Source of the DNA: Afifellaceae bacterium
GTDB lineage: Bacteria > Pseudomonadota > Alphaproteobacteria > Rhizobiales > Afifellaceae
Reading direction: 5' to 3'
Assembly (NCBI GenBank): GCA_028284625.1
Contig: JANQRH010000026.1
Location: 537,795 to 601,794, forward strand
DNA: 64,000 nt
In this document: one piece after another, positions 53,184-62,215 of the stretch
Layout: the number at the start of each line of letters is the position of its first letter
How positions within the stretch are numbered: the first letter of the stretch is position 1
Notes under the pieces: model-generated
Told to the model about the DNA's origin: nothing
The model's database searches: none
Seen by the model: the letters and a program-made list of their open reading frames with translations, nothing else
Position numbers and translations under genes: made by a program

Positions 53184-54629
53184 TCAGTACTGCGCCTGCA
53201 GAAGGTCAGTCAGCCGGCGGATGGTCGCACGGCGGTTCAGCCGCTCCGGCGCAAGCGTCGGGACTTTCAGATATTGCTCGCCATAGCCTTCGGTCACCAG
53301 ATTCTCCGGCGGAATGCCAAAGTTCTGCGACAACGCAACGGCCACTGCTTCCGCCCGGCGGTCCGAAAGGATCAGGTTGTCGTAATCGGAGCCGACGGCA
53401 TCGGTGTGGCCCTCGATCAGGTAGACCTCGTACGGGTTCTGGTAGAGCACCTCTTCCATGATCTGGCCAAGCGCGAACAGCGTCGGCATCTGATCGACGC
53501 CGATCGTGGCGCTGCCGAAGGCGAAGGTGATCGTATCGAGATCGATACGCGGCGAGTAGGCGCGCACGCTTTCGTTGCGCAGAACCTCGTCGAGCGTGTA
53601 CCGGCGCTCAAGGCGCTGCACCGGCGGCGCGGTGAGCGCCCTGCGCAGGTCGTCTCGCGTAGCGCGCCCAAGGTCGACCACATAGTCGTCCTGAGGGATG
53701 GCGACGCGTGGCCGTGGAACGGTGTTGACGATCGGCGGCCTCACAACGCCGTCCGCATCGGTGCGATTGCCGATCAGCTCAAATTCGCGTCCATCCGGCA
53801 TTCGTCTAATGCGGCTGATGATGTTGCCGAAGCGGTCCCGAACGGTGACAACCTGCACGCCATTCCGTCGATAGACGATTGTGCGTGTGATGCCACCTGA
53901 CATCTCCTGCACTTCAACGTCGTCGGCACCGTAGAGTAAGCGGCCGCCCTCATCGGGAACGTCCGGTTCCACATAGATGTTGCCGCCACCGAGATCGAAG
54001 ATGACGCGATCGCCGCGTCGCTCAACAGCCCGGCCGCGGCCGTCTGCGCCGACGCCCCTTTGTCCAGCCGGCGGGGCTCCGATGACCTCCTGGAACTGCT
54101 CAAGCAGTCGCCCGCGCAGATTGCGCACGCGATTGGCCTCCTCGTTGTCGCCCTGCGCCTCAAGCTGCTGCTCGACGGTCGTGTTCTCCGGCGGCGCGGG
54201 CAGCGGCGCGATTTCCTGCACCGGCTGCGGTTCAGGGGCCGGCCGCGGCTCAGGCACGGCTTCCACCGGGGGCAGGGTCTCCGCGGGCACGGCCTGCAGA
54301 CCGTCCGCGCCGGTGGCGCCTTCCTGTCGGCGTCGCAGCTCCTCCTGAAGCTGCCGCGCGCGATCGAGCACGCCTTCGCGTGTCGGCTGACCGTCGGCCT
54401 GCGGCGCATCTTGCGGCGGCAGCTGCGCCGGCGGCAGTTCCTGAACGGGCGCGATTTCCGCCGGAAGCGGCGCGCCATCGGGCCCGCAAGGCTGTTCCTC
54501 GGAGCACTCCGCCTGCGCAAGAATGATGTCCGCCGGAGCGGCGCGCAGGGCGGATTCTGCAAGCGCCAACGGGCTCCAAAGCGCTAGCGGCGCAAGCGCG
54601 CCGGCGAGCAACATGCGTTCTAATCGCAT
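53184..54629 (-). CDS. OmpA-family protein with proline-rich N-terminal region
   Basis: A 481-residue secreted protein. ATG 54629 (AGAAGGA upstream) gives a signal peptide ending near LALA (residue 24). About 130 Pro/Glu/Gln-rich residues follow, then a middle domain, then a C-terminal OmpA-like peptidoglycan-binding domain with GHTDAVGSDYDNLILSDRRA-type signature (starting IEGHTDAVG). The Pro-rich part probably spans the periplasm. It may tether the outer membrane to peptidoglycan. A strong hairpin terminator follows. Confidence 0.88.
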   Translation of the reverse strand: MRLERMLLAGALAPLALWSPLALAESALRAAPADIILAQAECSEEQPCGPDGAPLPAEIAPVQELPPAQLPPQDAPQADGQPTREGVLDRARQLQEELRRRQEGATGADGLQAVPAETLPPVEAVPEPRPAPEPQPVQEIAPLPAPPENTTVEQQLEAQGDNEEANRVRNLRGRLLEQFQEVIGAPPAGQRGVGADGRGRAVERRGDRVIFDLGGGNIYVEPDVPDEGGRLLYGADDVEVQEMSGGITRTIVYRRNGVQVVTVRDRFGNIISRIRRMPDGREFELIGNRTDADGVVRPPIVNTVPRPRVAIPQDDYVVDLGRATRDDLRRALTAPPVQRLERRYTLDEVLRNESVRAYSPRIDLDTITFAFGSATIGVDQMPTLFALGQIMEEVLYQNPYEVYLIEGHTDAVGSDYDNLILSDRRAEAVAVALSQNFGIPPENLVTEGYGEQYLKVPTLAPERLNRRATIRRLTDLLQAQY

Positions 54630-54692
54630 TGTAATCGTCCTTCTGACCAAGCCCCCTCGGTCACGGGCCGCGAATCGGCGACTCTCCTATAT

Positions 54693-55256
54693 TCATCGAC
54701 TGATGCGGGCAGCAATATGGCTGGGCACACGCATATGGGGTGGAACGGGAACGTCGCGCCGCACCTGGCGCACGGGCTGGAAGCCGAGCCGCTGGTAAAG
54801 CGGCAGCGCAGCGGGGTGATCGCAGGTGCAGGTGTTGACGGTGAGTTGGGTCGCGTCGCCGGAAAATGCGTCCCGGATCGCGCAGCCCAATAGCCACGGC
54901 CCGATCTTGGCGCCGGTCCATTCCGGCGTGATGCCGAAATAGGCAAGGTTGGGGCTCTGCGGTTCGGCGAAGTCGAGCTCGTAATAACCGGCCGGCGTGC
55001 CATTGGCGTAAAGCACGGTGACCTCAACGTCCTCACGCTGCACTTCGGCTGACAGCGCTTCGTCGCTCATGTCGAGCCGCTCAACCCAGAGCCAATCGGC
55101 GCCGACCGTCGCGTAAAGATAGCGATAGAAGTGCAGCGGGATGGCCTCCGCCTTCATCAGCGCCAGACGCGGTGAGGTCGGCATCGGCGGGTAACGGGTG
55201 GGGCGTTCCGTCAGCGCCAGATAAGTGATCGTCGTCGTGACGATCTGGCCGCTCAT
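54693..55256 (-). CDS. GNAT family N-acetyltransferase
   Basis: A 187-residue acetyltransferase-fold protein. The acetyl-CoA region is represented by YYELDFAEPQSPNLAYFGITPEWTG-type strands (beginning GYYELDF) and IGPWLLGCAIRDAF, with CDHPAALPLYQRLGFQPVRQ near the C-terminus, typical of GNATs. ATG 55256 overlaps the sseA stop by 4 nt (ATGA), so it is the last gene of the cysK-alaX-sseA operon. The substrate is not known. Confidence 0.85.
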   Translation of the reverse strand: MSGQIVTTTITYLALTERPTRYPPMPTSPRLALMKAEAIPLHFYRYLYATVGADWLWVERLDMSDEALSAEVQREDVEVTVLYANGTPAGYYELDFAEPQSPNLAYFGITPEWTGAKIGPWLLGCAIRDAFSGDATQLTVNTCTCDHPAALPLYQRLGFQPVRQVRRDVPVPPHMRVPSHIAARISR

Positions 55257-56098
55257 GCCTCGCCCGTAACAACCGGTGCGTCCGCCCGGCTCCCCCAATC
55301 CGACCACGAGCCGTCATAGATGCGCACGTCGTCCTTGCCGAGCTCAGCCAGCGCCAGAAGCAAAGTGGCCGCCGTCACGCCGGACCCGCAGGTGGTGATC
55401 ACCGGGCGGGCGAGGTCGACGCCGGCATCCTGAAAGAGCACGCGGATCTCAGCCGGCGCACGCATATGGCCATCGCCATCGATCAGGCTGCCGTAATGCA
55501 CGTTCCTGGCGCCGGGCATGTGTCCGGCCCGGACGCCGGGTCGAGGCTCGGGGGCCTCGCCACGAAAGCGCGGCGCCGAACGGGCGTCGACCAGGACGTC
55601 GGAGCCCACCGTGAGTGCAGCGCCGACGGTCTCGAAATCAACGGCCGCGGCCGCGTCGAGCTTGGCGCTGAACCGCGCCGGCTGAGGCGCTGCCTCGCCG
55701 CTCTCCAGCGGATGGCCGGCCGCCTTCCAGGCCTCCAGGCCGCCATCCAGCACATAAACATCCGATGCGCCGAATATCCTCAGCATCCACCACACGCGCG
55801 CAGCGGAGAAGATGCCCATCCCGTCATAAACGACGATCGTATCGGTCTCCGAAAGGCCGAGCGCCGACGCCGCCGCGGCGAACGACGCCTCGTCGGGCAG
55901 CATGTGCGGCAGATCGGTGGATTGGTCGGCGATCGCGTCGATGTCGAAGTAAACCGCGCCAGGGACGCGGCCGGCTAGGAACTCCGCCTTGGCGTCGCGG
56001 TTCTGATCCGGCAGATACCACGACCCATCCACGACCTTGGTCGTCGGCGCGCCAAGCCGTTCCTTCAGCCAATCCGGCGTGACCAAAAAGCGGCTCAT
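55253..56098 (-). CDS. sseA: 3-mercaptopyruvate sulfurtransferase
   Basis: A tandem-rhodanese enzyme of 281 residues. The active-site loop reads CGSGVTA (Cys237), which is the mercaptopyruvate-type rather than the CRKGVTA thiosulfate-type. The N-terminal rhodanese is inactive (GMGIFSA in place of the Cys loop). It moves sulfur from 3-mercaptopyruvate, derived from cysteine, to thiol acceptors. It overlaps alaX upstream and the GNAT gene downstream by 4 nt each, so the four genes cysK-alaX-sseA-GNAT form a tightly coupled cysteine-related unit. Confidence 0.93.
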   Translation of the reverse strand: MSRFLVTPDWLKERLGAPTTKVVDGSWYLPDQNRDAKAEFLAGRVPGAVYFDIDAIADQSTDLPHMLPDEASFAAAASALGLSETDTIVVYDGMGIFSAARVWWMLRIFGASDVYVLDGGLEAWKAAGHPLESGEAAPQPARFSAKLDAAAAVDFETVGAALTVGSDVLVDARSAPRFRGEAPEPRPGVRAGHMPGARNVHYGSLIDGDGHMRAPAEIRVLFQDAGVDLARPVITTCGSGVTAATLLLALAELGKDDVRIYDGSWSDWGSRADAPVVTGEA

Positions 56099-56832
56099 TG
56101 CCCCTCGGCGAGCGCCAGCCGCACGCGGCGGTTCTGCCGGCCTTTCTTCTCAATCTTGGTGACCATGAGCCGACCGATCTCAGCGGTTGAGCGCACATGC
56201 GTCCCGCCGCAAGGCTGCAGGTCCACCACACCGTCCGCACCGATGGCGACGAGCCGAACCTGGCCGGAGCCGGTCGGCGGCTTCACGCTCATCGTGCGCA
56301 CCAGATCGGGATTGTCGGCGAGTTCCTCGTCACTGATCCAGCGCGTCGCGATGGCGTGGTCGGCGGCCACCAAGGCGTTCAGCCGCTCGGTGAGGTCGTC
56401 CTTGTCGATGGCGCCGGCCTCGGCAATGTCGAAATCGAGCCGGCTCTCCTCCGCGCCGATCGAGCCGCCCGTGACCGGGTAGGGGATCAGCGAGCACATC
56501 AGGTGAAGTGCCGTGTGCATGCGCATATGCTTGTGCCGACGGCCCCAATCGATCTCCGCGCGCACCGCCGCGCCGGCGCCGGGCAGGCGCTCTGGCTCGG
56601 CCGGTATATGCACGATCTCCGCCTTGCCATCGCCGTAGACGGTCGTCGCGATCGGCAAAGCGTTGTCGTCCAGCACAAGCCGTCCGGCATCGCCCGGCTG
56701 GCCGCCGCTGGTGGCGTAGAAGATGGTACGGTTGAGGATGATGCCGCCGCGATCGTTGACGGCGACGATCTCAGCCTCGCAATCGCGTTGGTAGGGGTCG
56801 TCGCGAAACAGCGGTTCGGTCTCAAACGCCAT
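56095..56832 (-). CDS. Alanyl-tRNA editing protein (AlaX type)
   Basis: A stand-alone trans-editing hydrolase that clears mischarged Ser or Gly from tRNA-Ala. The zinc-site motif H-x3-H (MHTALHLMC) and the second ligand set CGGTH are present, together with ATSGGQPGD, the editing-domain hallmark. The size of 245 residues fits AlaX-M. ATG 56832 shares its A with the cysK stop (TGATG); GTG 56835 is an alternative. Coupling to cysK and sseA is notable, since some of these proteins may have adapted to edit other aminoacyl-tRNAs. Confidence 0.9.
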   Translation of the reverse strand: MAFETEPLFRDDPYQRDCEAEIVAVNDRGGIILNRTIFYATSGGQPGDAGRLVLDDNALPIATTVYGDGKAEIVHIPAEPERLPGAGAAVRAEIDWGRRHKHMRMHTALHLMCSLIPYPVTGGSIGAEESRLDFDIAEAGAIDKDDLTERLNALVAADHAIATRWISDEELADNPDLVRTMSVKPPTGSGQVRLVAIGADGVVDLQPCGGTHVRSTAEIGRLMVTKIEKKGRQNRRVRLALAEGQ

Positions 56833-57869
56833 CACTCAACATCCTCAAAAGGCACATCGATCTTGGGTTGCTCCATCAGCCATTGCGGCACCGGCAGGTC
56901 TTTCTCTCTCAAAAAAGCTGGGTCGAACAGCTTCGACGCATAGCGATTGCCGTAGTCGCAAAGCACGGTGACGATGGTATGGCCCGGGCCGAGCTCGCGC
57001 GCCATGCGGATGGCGCCGGCGACATTCACGCCCGAAGAGCCGCCCATCACCAATCCCTCATCCACGAGGTCGAAGACCTGTGCGACGGATTCCGCGTCGG
57101 GGATGCGCCAGGCGATGTCCACCGGTGCATCTTCAAGATTGGCCGTAATGCGGCCTTGCCCGATGCCTTCGGTGATCGACGAGCCCTCCGCCTTCAGCTC
57201 TCCGTGCGCATAATAATGATAGAGCGCTGCGCCGGGCACGTCCGCCAGCCCGATTCTGATGTCCGCGTTGCGCTCCTTCAGGAACATGCCGACGCCGGCA
57301 AGCGTGCCGCCGGTGCCAATGGCGGAGACGAACGCGTCAACCTTGCCCGCGGTCTGCTCCCAGATTTCGGGGCCCGTGGAATCGATATGCGCCTGGCGGT
57401 TGGCGACGTTGTCGAACTGATTGGCCCAGATGGCGCCGCCGGCCTCGGACTTGGCGAGCGCGTCGGCGATCCGGCCGGAGACCTTCACGTAATTATTGGG
57501 ATTGCGATAGGGCACTGCCGGCACCTCGATGAGCTGCGCGCCGCCGAGCCTCAGCGCCACCTTCTTCTCTTCCGACTGCGTCTCCGGGATGACGATGACG
57601 GACCGGTAGCCGAGCGCCTTGGCGACGAGAGCAAGCCCGATCCCCGTATTGCCGGCCGTGCCTTCCACGATCGTGCCGCCGGCCTTCAGCGTTCCGGCGC
57701 GCTCCGCCGCGCGCACGATCCATAACGCCGCGCGGTCCTTCACCGACTGGCCGGGATTGAGGAACTCCGCCTTGCCCAAAATCTCGCAGCCGGTCGCCTC
57801 GGAGGCCCGGTTGAGGCGCAGAAGCGGTGTGTTGCCAATGAGGTCGAGAACAGACGGGGTGATCGGCAT
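56832..57869 (-). CDS. cysK: Cysteine synthase A / O-acetylserine sulfhydrylase
   Basis: PLP enzyme that makes cysteine from O-acetylserine and sulfide. The 345-residue protein has the PLP lysine Lys44 in NPGQSVKDRAA, the substrate loop GTAGNTGIGLA, GTGGTLAGVG and the C-terminal GGSSGVNVAGA. The longer Rhizobiales-type form extends about 25 residues beyond E. coli CysK. It is the first gene of the four-gene overlapping unit and lies 125 nt from the cyclic-nucleotide-binding gene upstream on the same strand. Confidence 0.92.
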   Translation of the reverse strand: MPITPSVLDLIGNTPLLRLNRASEATGCEILGKAEFLNPGQSVKDRAALWIVRAAERAGTLKAGGTIVEGTAGNTGIGLALVAKALGYRSVIVIPETQSEEKKVALRLGGAQLIEVPAVPYRNPNNYVKVSGRIADALAKSEAGGAIWANQFDNVANRQAHIDSTGPEIWEQTAGKVDAFVSAIGTGGTLAGVGMFLKERNADIRIGLADVPGAALYHYYAHGELKAEGSSITEGIGQGRITANLEDAPVDIAWRIPDAESVAQVFDLVDEGLVMGGSSGVNVAGAIRMARELGPGHTIVTVLCDYGNRYASKLFDPAFLREKDLPVPQWLMEQPKIDVPFEDVE

Positions 57870-57994
57870 GGAGGGTCCCTGACAGCGGCGCGCAAACTAA
57901 GTCCGCGTGCGGGGAGGGGCAAGGGAAGGCGTTCTATCCGCGGGCGCCTTCCAGGCAATCCCATTTGGCGCTTAGGCGCACCAGAGGCCCGGTT

Positions 57995-58495
57995 TCACCG
58001 CCCGAAGAGGCTCGCGAATGTCTTGCGCGCCTGGCCGAGAAACGCGTCGCGCGCGCCCGACGCGCCGGCGCCGGAGAGCTGATTGAGCTCCGCCTGCCGC
58101 TCCGCCAGGAGCGCCGCGAATGTGTCGACCAGCTCCGGCGCCTTGGCGAAAACGCGCTCCAGCGACCATTTGGTGATCTCCACCGCCTCCACATTGTTGA
58201 CGGCGGAGACGGTGGCTGTGCGGCGGTCGCCGGTGAACAGCGACATCTCGCCGACGATCTCGCCGGGGCCGAGCGTCGCGACAATCTGCTCGCGTCCGTG
58301 CTCGTCGACCAGATTCACGCTGACCTCGCCTTTGGCGATGACGAACATGGAGCCGCCGAGACTTCCTTGGCTCATCAGTCGCGTATGGGCGCGGAACAGG
58401 GCAGGGCGGCTCTGCGCCGCCAGGAAGCTCAGCTGCTCATCGTCGAGCGTCTCCGCAAACAGCGGGATCGTGGCGAGGAATGCGCGGTGCTCCAC
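57995..58495 (-). CDS. Cyclic-nucleotide-binding domain protein
   Basis: A 166-residue protein consisting of a cNMP-binding beta-roll with the phosphate-binding cassette GEMSLFTGDRRTATVSAV and a C-terminal helical stretch of about 45 residues. It lacks the helix-turn-helix of Crp/Fnr regulators, so it is probably not a DNA-binding factor. It is on the same strand as cysK and 17 nt after the gluconolactonase-like gene. Its partner is unknown. Confidence 0.85.
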   Translation of the reverse strand: MEHRAFLATIPLFAETLDDEQLSFLAAQSRPALFRAHTRLMSQGSLGGSMFVIAKGEVSVNLVDEHGREQIVATLGPGEIVGEMSLFTGDRRTATVSAVNNVEAVEITKWSLERVFAKAPELVDTFAALLAERQAELNQLSGAGASGARDAFLGQARKTFASLFGR

Positions 58496-58512
58496 GTCTT
58501 AGGGCTCCTCCC

Positions 58513-59439
58513 TTAAGGGTGCTGCGCGCCCGTGGCCGAGACGTAGAGAGAATAGAGCGAAGTCGTTGCCGTGATGAAGAGCCGATTGCGGCGCGGCGCG
58601 CCGAAGGCGACATTGGCGACCACTTCCGGCACATGAATGCGGCCGAGAAGCGTGCCGTCGGGTGCGTAGCAATTTACGCCGCGACCGGCGCTCGTCCAGA
58701 TGTTGCCGTCCGTGTCGAGCCGGAAACCGTCATAGACGCCCTCGTCGAGCTCCGCGAAGAGCTTGCCCTTGCCGAGCTTGCCGCCGCGCTTCACCGGATA
58801 GGACCAGATGGCGCGGGGACAATCGGGATCGTGAGACGAGCCGGTATCGGCGACATAGAGCACGCTCTCGTCCGGCGAGAAGGCGATGCCGTTCGGCTTC
58901 GCCATATCGGTGATCACCGCTTCAATTGTGCCCTTCTTGCCGGTGCCGACGCGGTAGACGAAGCACCCCGCTTGTTCCTGCGGGCTCTTGTAGCCCTCGT
59001 AATCGGTGAGGATGCCGTAGGACGGATCGGTGAGCCACACGGTCCCGTCCGACTTCACCACAACATCGTTCGGCGAGTTGAGCCGCTTGCCCTTGTAGCC
59101 GTCGGCGAGCACCGTGATTGAGCCGTCAGGTTCCGTCCGCGTCACGCGCCGCGCGCCGTGCTCGCAGGAGACGAGCCGTCCCTCAAGATCGCGCGTATGG
59201 CCGTTGGCGTAGTTCGACGGCGCGCGGTAGACGCCGGCGCCGAACCCGTCGATCCAGGCAAGCATGCGGTTGTTGGGAATGTCGCTCCAGATCAGCGCGT
59301 TGTGATCGCCGAACCACACCGGCCCCTCGGCCCAGCGGCAGCCGTCACAAAGCTGCTCCATGCGGGCATTCTTCTGCACCATCGCGCCGAAACGGCTGTC
59401 GAGGATGTCGATTTCCGGCTCAAAGACTCTGATCGTCAT
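58513..59439 (-). CDS. SMP-30/gluconolactonase family protein
   Basis: A 308-residue six-bladed beta-propeller lactonase. The divalent-metal residues are visible in EGPVW, NSPNDVVV and PNGIAFSPDE, with YVADTGS. ATG 59439 has GGGGGGAG upstream; the longer frame is rejected. It lies 44 nt after the UxaA/GarD-type dehydratase gene. The pair suggests hydrolysis of a sugar-acid lactone followed by dehydration, but the sugar is not identified. Confidence 0.88.
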   Translation of the reverse strand: MTIRVFEPEIDILDSRFGAMVQKNARMEQLCDGCRWAEGPVWFGDHNALIWSDIPNNRMLAWIDGFGAGVYRAPSNYANGHTRDLEGRLVSCEHGARRVTRTEPDGSITVLADGYKGKRLNSPNDVVVKSDGTVWLTDPSYGILTDYEGYKSPQEQAGCFVYRVGTGKKGTIEAVITDMAKPNGIAFSPDESVLYVADTGSSHDPDCPRAIWSYPVKRGGKLGKGKLFAELDEGVYDGFRLDTDGNIWTSAGRGVNCYAPDGTLLGRIHVPEVVANVAFGAPRRNRLFITATTSLYSLYVSATGAQHP

Positions 59440-59483
59440 GCTCCCCCCAATAGTTCGGTGCTTTTCCGACAAACGGAAGCGCA

Positions 59484-61034
59484 CTACATGACCGCGCCGA
59501 TCTGCCAGGGCACGAACTCGTTGTCGCCGAGCCCCAGCTCCTCGCTTTTGGTGCGTTCACCAGAAGCGACGGCCAGGATGTGGCGGAAGATGTCCTCGCC
59601 CTTCGATTGGATGGTGGCGTCGCCGTCGACGACATCGCCGCAATTGATGTCCATGTCGCCGGGCATCGCCTCATAAAGGCGAGAGTTGGTGGCGAGCTTG
59701 ATGGTCGGCGCCGGCTTGGAGCCGAACGCGGAGCCGCGCCCCGTGGTGAAGCACACGACCTGGCTGCCGCAGGCGATCTGACCGGTGACGGAGGCCGGGT
59801 CGTAGCCCGGGCTGTCCATGAAGACGAAGCCCTTGGCTGAAACCTTCTCGCCATAGCGCGCCACGTCGGCAAGCGGCGTCGTGCCGCCTTTGGCGGCAGC
59901 GCCGAGCGATTTTTCAAGGATCGTGGTGAGCCCGCCGGCCTTGTTGCCGGGTGAGGGGTTGTTGTTCATGTTGCCACCGTTGCGGCGTGTGTAGTCCTCC
60001 CACCAGCGAATGCGCTCAATCAGCTTGTGGCCGACTTCTTCGGAGACGGCACGCCGCACCAGAAGCTGCTCCGCGCCATAGATTTCCGGCGTCTCGGCGA
60101 GAACGGCCGTGCCGCCGAACTGGACGAGCGTATCAGCCGCGTAGCCGAGCGCCGGGTTGGCGGTCACGCCCGAATAGCCGTCAGAGCCGCCGCATTGCAG
60201 CGCCACCATCAGTTCAGAGGCGGGGACTTCGCTTCGCTCGATCACCGGCAGGCCGGGGAGCAGGTCCTTGATCATCGCGACGGCGGTTTCCACCGTGCTC
60301 CGCGTACCGCCGGTCTCCTGAATGGTCAGCGTGTGGAACTGGTCCTCGCCGAAACCGTGCTTCTCCTTCAGCCGGCCGATCTGCATGACCTCACAACCAA
60401 GGCCGACGAAGATGGCCGTCGCCGCGTTGGGATGCGTTGCATAGCCCCACAGCACGCGATCGAGATTGTCGAAGCCGTCGCCGGAATCCGCCAATCCGCA
60501 TCCGGTGCCATGCGACAAGGCGAATGCCCCGTCGATATGCGGATAGGCGTCGAGCATGCCGGAGCGATTGACCCGATCGGCGATCATGCGGATCACGGTC
60601 GCCGAGCAATTCACCGTGGAGCACAGCATGATGTAGTTCCGCGTGCCCACCCGGCCGTCGGCGCGGCGCAAGCCCTTGAACGTGGCTTCCGACGGATCGC
60701 GGTACTGGACCGGCCGATAATCGACGCCGATCTCGTAGTTCTGGTCGTGCTCGCCCATGGCGCAATTGTGGACGTGAACGTGCTGGCCTGCGGCGACGTC
60801 TTCCGTGGCGTAGCCGATAACCTGGCCGAACTTCACCACCGCGTTGTTCTTGGGAATGGCGACGGTCGCCACCTTGTGGCCGCGCGGGACGGGCTTGGCG
60901 ACGGTCACGCCGGGCTCCGCTAGGGCGGTGCTGCTTCGCAGGGACATGGCCGCCACCACGACATTGTCGTCGGGGTGGAGGCGGATCGTTTGACGCTCTG
61001 GCGCCGCGTCGGCGCTTGTATGTGTCTCGGTCAT
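59484..61034 (-). CDS. UxaA-family hydro-lyase (altronate/galactarate dehydratase type)
   Basis: A 516-residue enzyme with an N-terminal SAF domain (about residues 15-105, IRLHPDDNVVVAAM and HVHVHNCAMGEH) and the C-terminal D-galactarate dehydratase/altronate hydrolase domain with GRVGTRNYIMLCSTVNCSA, HGTGCGLADSGD and GGSDGYSGVTANPALG. It would remove water from a hexonate or hexarate. Which sugar acid is used cannot be read from the sequence. It starts a cluster with a lactonase and, 43 nt upstream, a FucU/RbsD mutarotase. Confidence 0.92.
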   Translation of the reverse strand: MTETHTSADAAPERQTIRLHPDDNVVVAAMSLRSSTALAEPGVTVAKPVPRGHKVATVAIPKNNAVVKFGQVIGYATEDVAAGQHVHVHNCAMGEHDQNYEIGVDYRPVQYRDPSEATFKGLRRADGRVGTRNYIMLCSTVNCSATVIRMIADRVNRSGMLDAYPHIDGAFALSHGTGCGLADSGDGFDNLDRVLWGYATHPNAATAIFVGLGCEVMQIGRLKEKHGFGEDQFHTLTIQETGGTRSTVETAVAMIKDLLPGLPVIERSEVPASELMVALQCGGSDGYSGVTANPALGYAADTLVQFGGTAVLAETPEIYGAEQLLVRRAVSEEVGHKLIERIRWWEDYTRRNGGNMNNNPSPGNKAGGLTTILEKSLGAAAKGGTTPLADVARYGEKVSAKGFVFMDSPGYDPASVTGQIACGSQVVCFTTGRGSAFGSKPAPTIKLATNSRLYEAMPGDMDINCGDVVDGDATIQSKGEDIFRHILAVASGERTKSEELGLGDNEFVPWQIGAVM

Positions 61035-61077
61035 GGCTCTTTCCGATGATAGGGCTTGTTAGCGTGTACGGAGCCCC

Positions 61078-61527
61078 TCACGCCACAATCTTTCCGTCCG
61101 CGCCGATCACCCCCTTCGTCAGGATGATGTTGGCGTAGAGCCGCCGGTCGCTGGTGGCGACGACGGCGAAACAGGTTTTGGCGCGCTCGTAGAAGGAAAA
61201 GCGCTCAATACGGCCGACCGCCACCGGAAATCCAGCCGATCGGTCGATGATGGTCTGAAAGTCGGCCACCGCGGCGGGGACCTCGTCGGGCTTCCCCACG
61301 ACCTGCATGCCGTTTGCCGGGCTCTCTACGAAGGAGTCGAGCGGCATCACCGAAAGCACGGCCGCCAACGCCTGACTGGTATCCACGCCGTCCAGACGCA
61401 CAAGCCGCTTGGCGTTGCTGGTGGCGGGATAGTTTGCGTCGACGATGACGATCTCGTCGCCATGGCCCATGGCCCGGAGGATCATCAGGAGGTCGGGGCC
61501 GAGGAGAGGATCGATACCGAACAGCAT
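61078..61527 (-). CDS. FucU/RbsD family sugar mutarotase
   Basis: A 149-residue protein of the RbsD/FucU family that interconverts sugar anomers. The family residues His22 (GHGDEIVIVDANYPA) and Asp30, with Tyr in LYANIILTKGV, are present. It resembles the FucU (L-fucose mutarotase) branch more than RbsD. It lies 43 nt before the UxaA-type dehydratase, on the same strand, and with it forms a carbohydrate catabolic set. Confidence 0.88.
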   Translation of the reverse strand: MLFGIDPLLGPDLLMILRAMGHGDEIVIVDANYPATSNAKRLVRLDGVDTSQALAAVLSVMPLDSFVESPANGMQVVGKPDEVPAAVADFQTIIDRSAGFPVAVGRIERFSFYERAKTCFAVVATSDRRLYANIILTKGVIGADGKIVA

Positions 61528-61879
61528 TGAGAAAGCCTGCTTTTCTGGTTGTAGGTGCTTGCTTTGGCACGTTTGGGTAGGCGGCAGCGAGGCCGCCGTA
61601 GATGCCTTCTAGCAGACAAGCCCCATTTGCCGCGATCCGTTCGCAATTGATCACGCCGCCGACAAAGTTTCGACGCCATTGCCGGCAAAACGAATCGTGG
61701 GGGTGGCGAACGTTAGTGCGGGTAAACAATGCGGAAAGAAATCCGCTCCGAACTGACACAATTCCTGAGGCCTCCGCCAAACCCTTTTTTTACGGTGTTC
61801 GGATACCAAAACGGCGGTGGGGCGCAGACTGGTTCCGCGTTCCGTCCCACTCCCTCCTTTGGAGACACAGCGGCGGCCG
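61528..61879. other. Intergenic region FucU/ftsB, 352 nt
   Basis: No convincing gene. It holds the divergent upstream regions of the FucU gene and ftsB. A TTTGGCAC near 61564 resembles only half of a sigma54 site. A CTTTTTTTAC tract at about 61785-61794 lies before ftsB. Confidence 0.5.
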
Positions 61880-62215
61880 ATGTCCACACGCCAGCGCAAG
61901 CAGTCGAGGGTCCGGCCGCTGCTGCTGCCGTTTTCCTGCCTCCTGATCGTCGGTTACTTCGCTTATCACGCCGTAGAGGGCGATTACGGGCTCTTCGCCC
62001 TGGGGAAGCTCAAAGAGCGCGTCGCCGGGCTTGAGGCCGAGTTGGAGACCGCACGTGCGGCGCGCGAGCGCATGGAAGCGCACGTGACGCTGATGCGGCC
62101 TGAGAGCCTGGAGCGCGACATGATCGACGAGCGCGCCCGCGAAGCGCTCAACATGGCCAACGCCAAGGATATCGTGATTTTTCTTGGCCCTTCCGACAGG
62201 CGCCCCGCCCGCTGA
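61880..62215 (+). CDS. ftsB: Cell division protein FtsB (septum formation initiator)
   Basis: A 111-residue bitopic membrane protein. A short basic cytoplasmic N-terminus precedes one membrane helix (LLLPFSCLLIVGYFAYHAV at about residues 14-33), then a coiled coil (LGKLKERVAGLEAELETA) and a C-terminal domain with DMIDERAREALNMA, which fits FtsB of the FtsQLB complex. ATG 61880 gives this N-terminus; the frame open to 61817 is rejected. Its position ahead of pdhA matches other alphaproteobacteria. Confidence 0.9.
   Translation: MSTRQRKQSRVRPLLLPFSCLLIVGYFAYHAVEGDYGLFALGKLKERVAGLEAELETARAARERMEAHVTLMRPESLERDMIDERAREALNMANAKDIVIFLGPSDRRPAR

Noticed and set aside
61560..61580. TGGCACG as a sigma54 promoter near ftsB/FucU
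   Set aside because: The -12 GC element (TTGC) is missing; the match covers only the -24 half.
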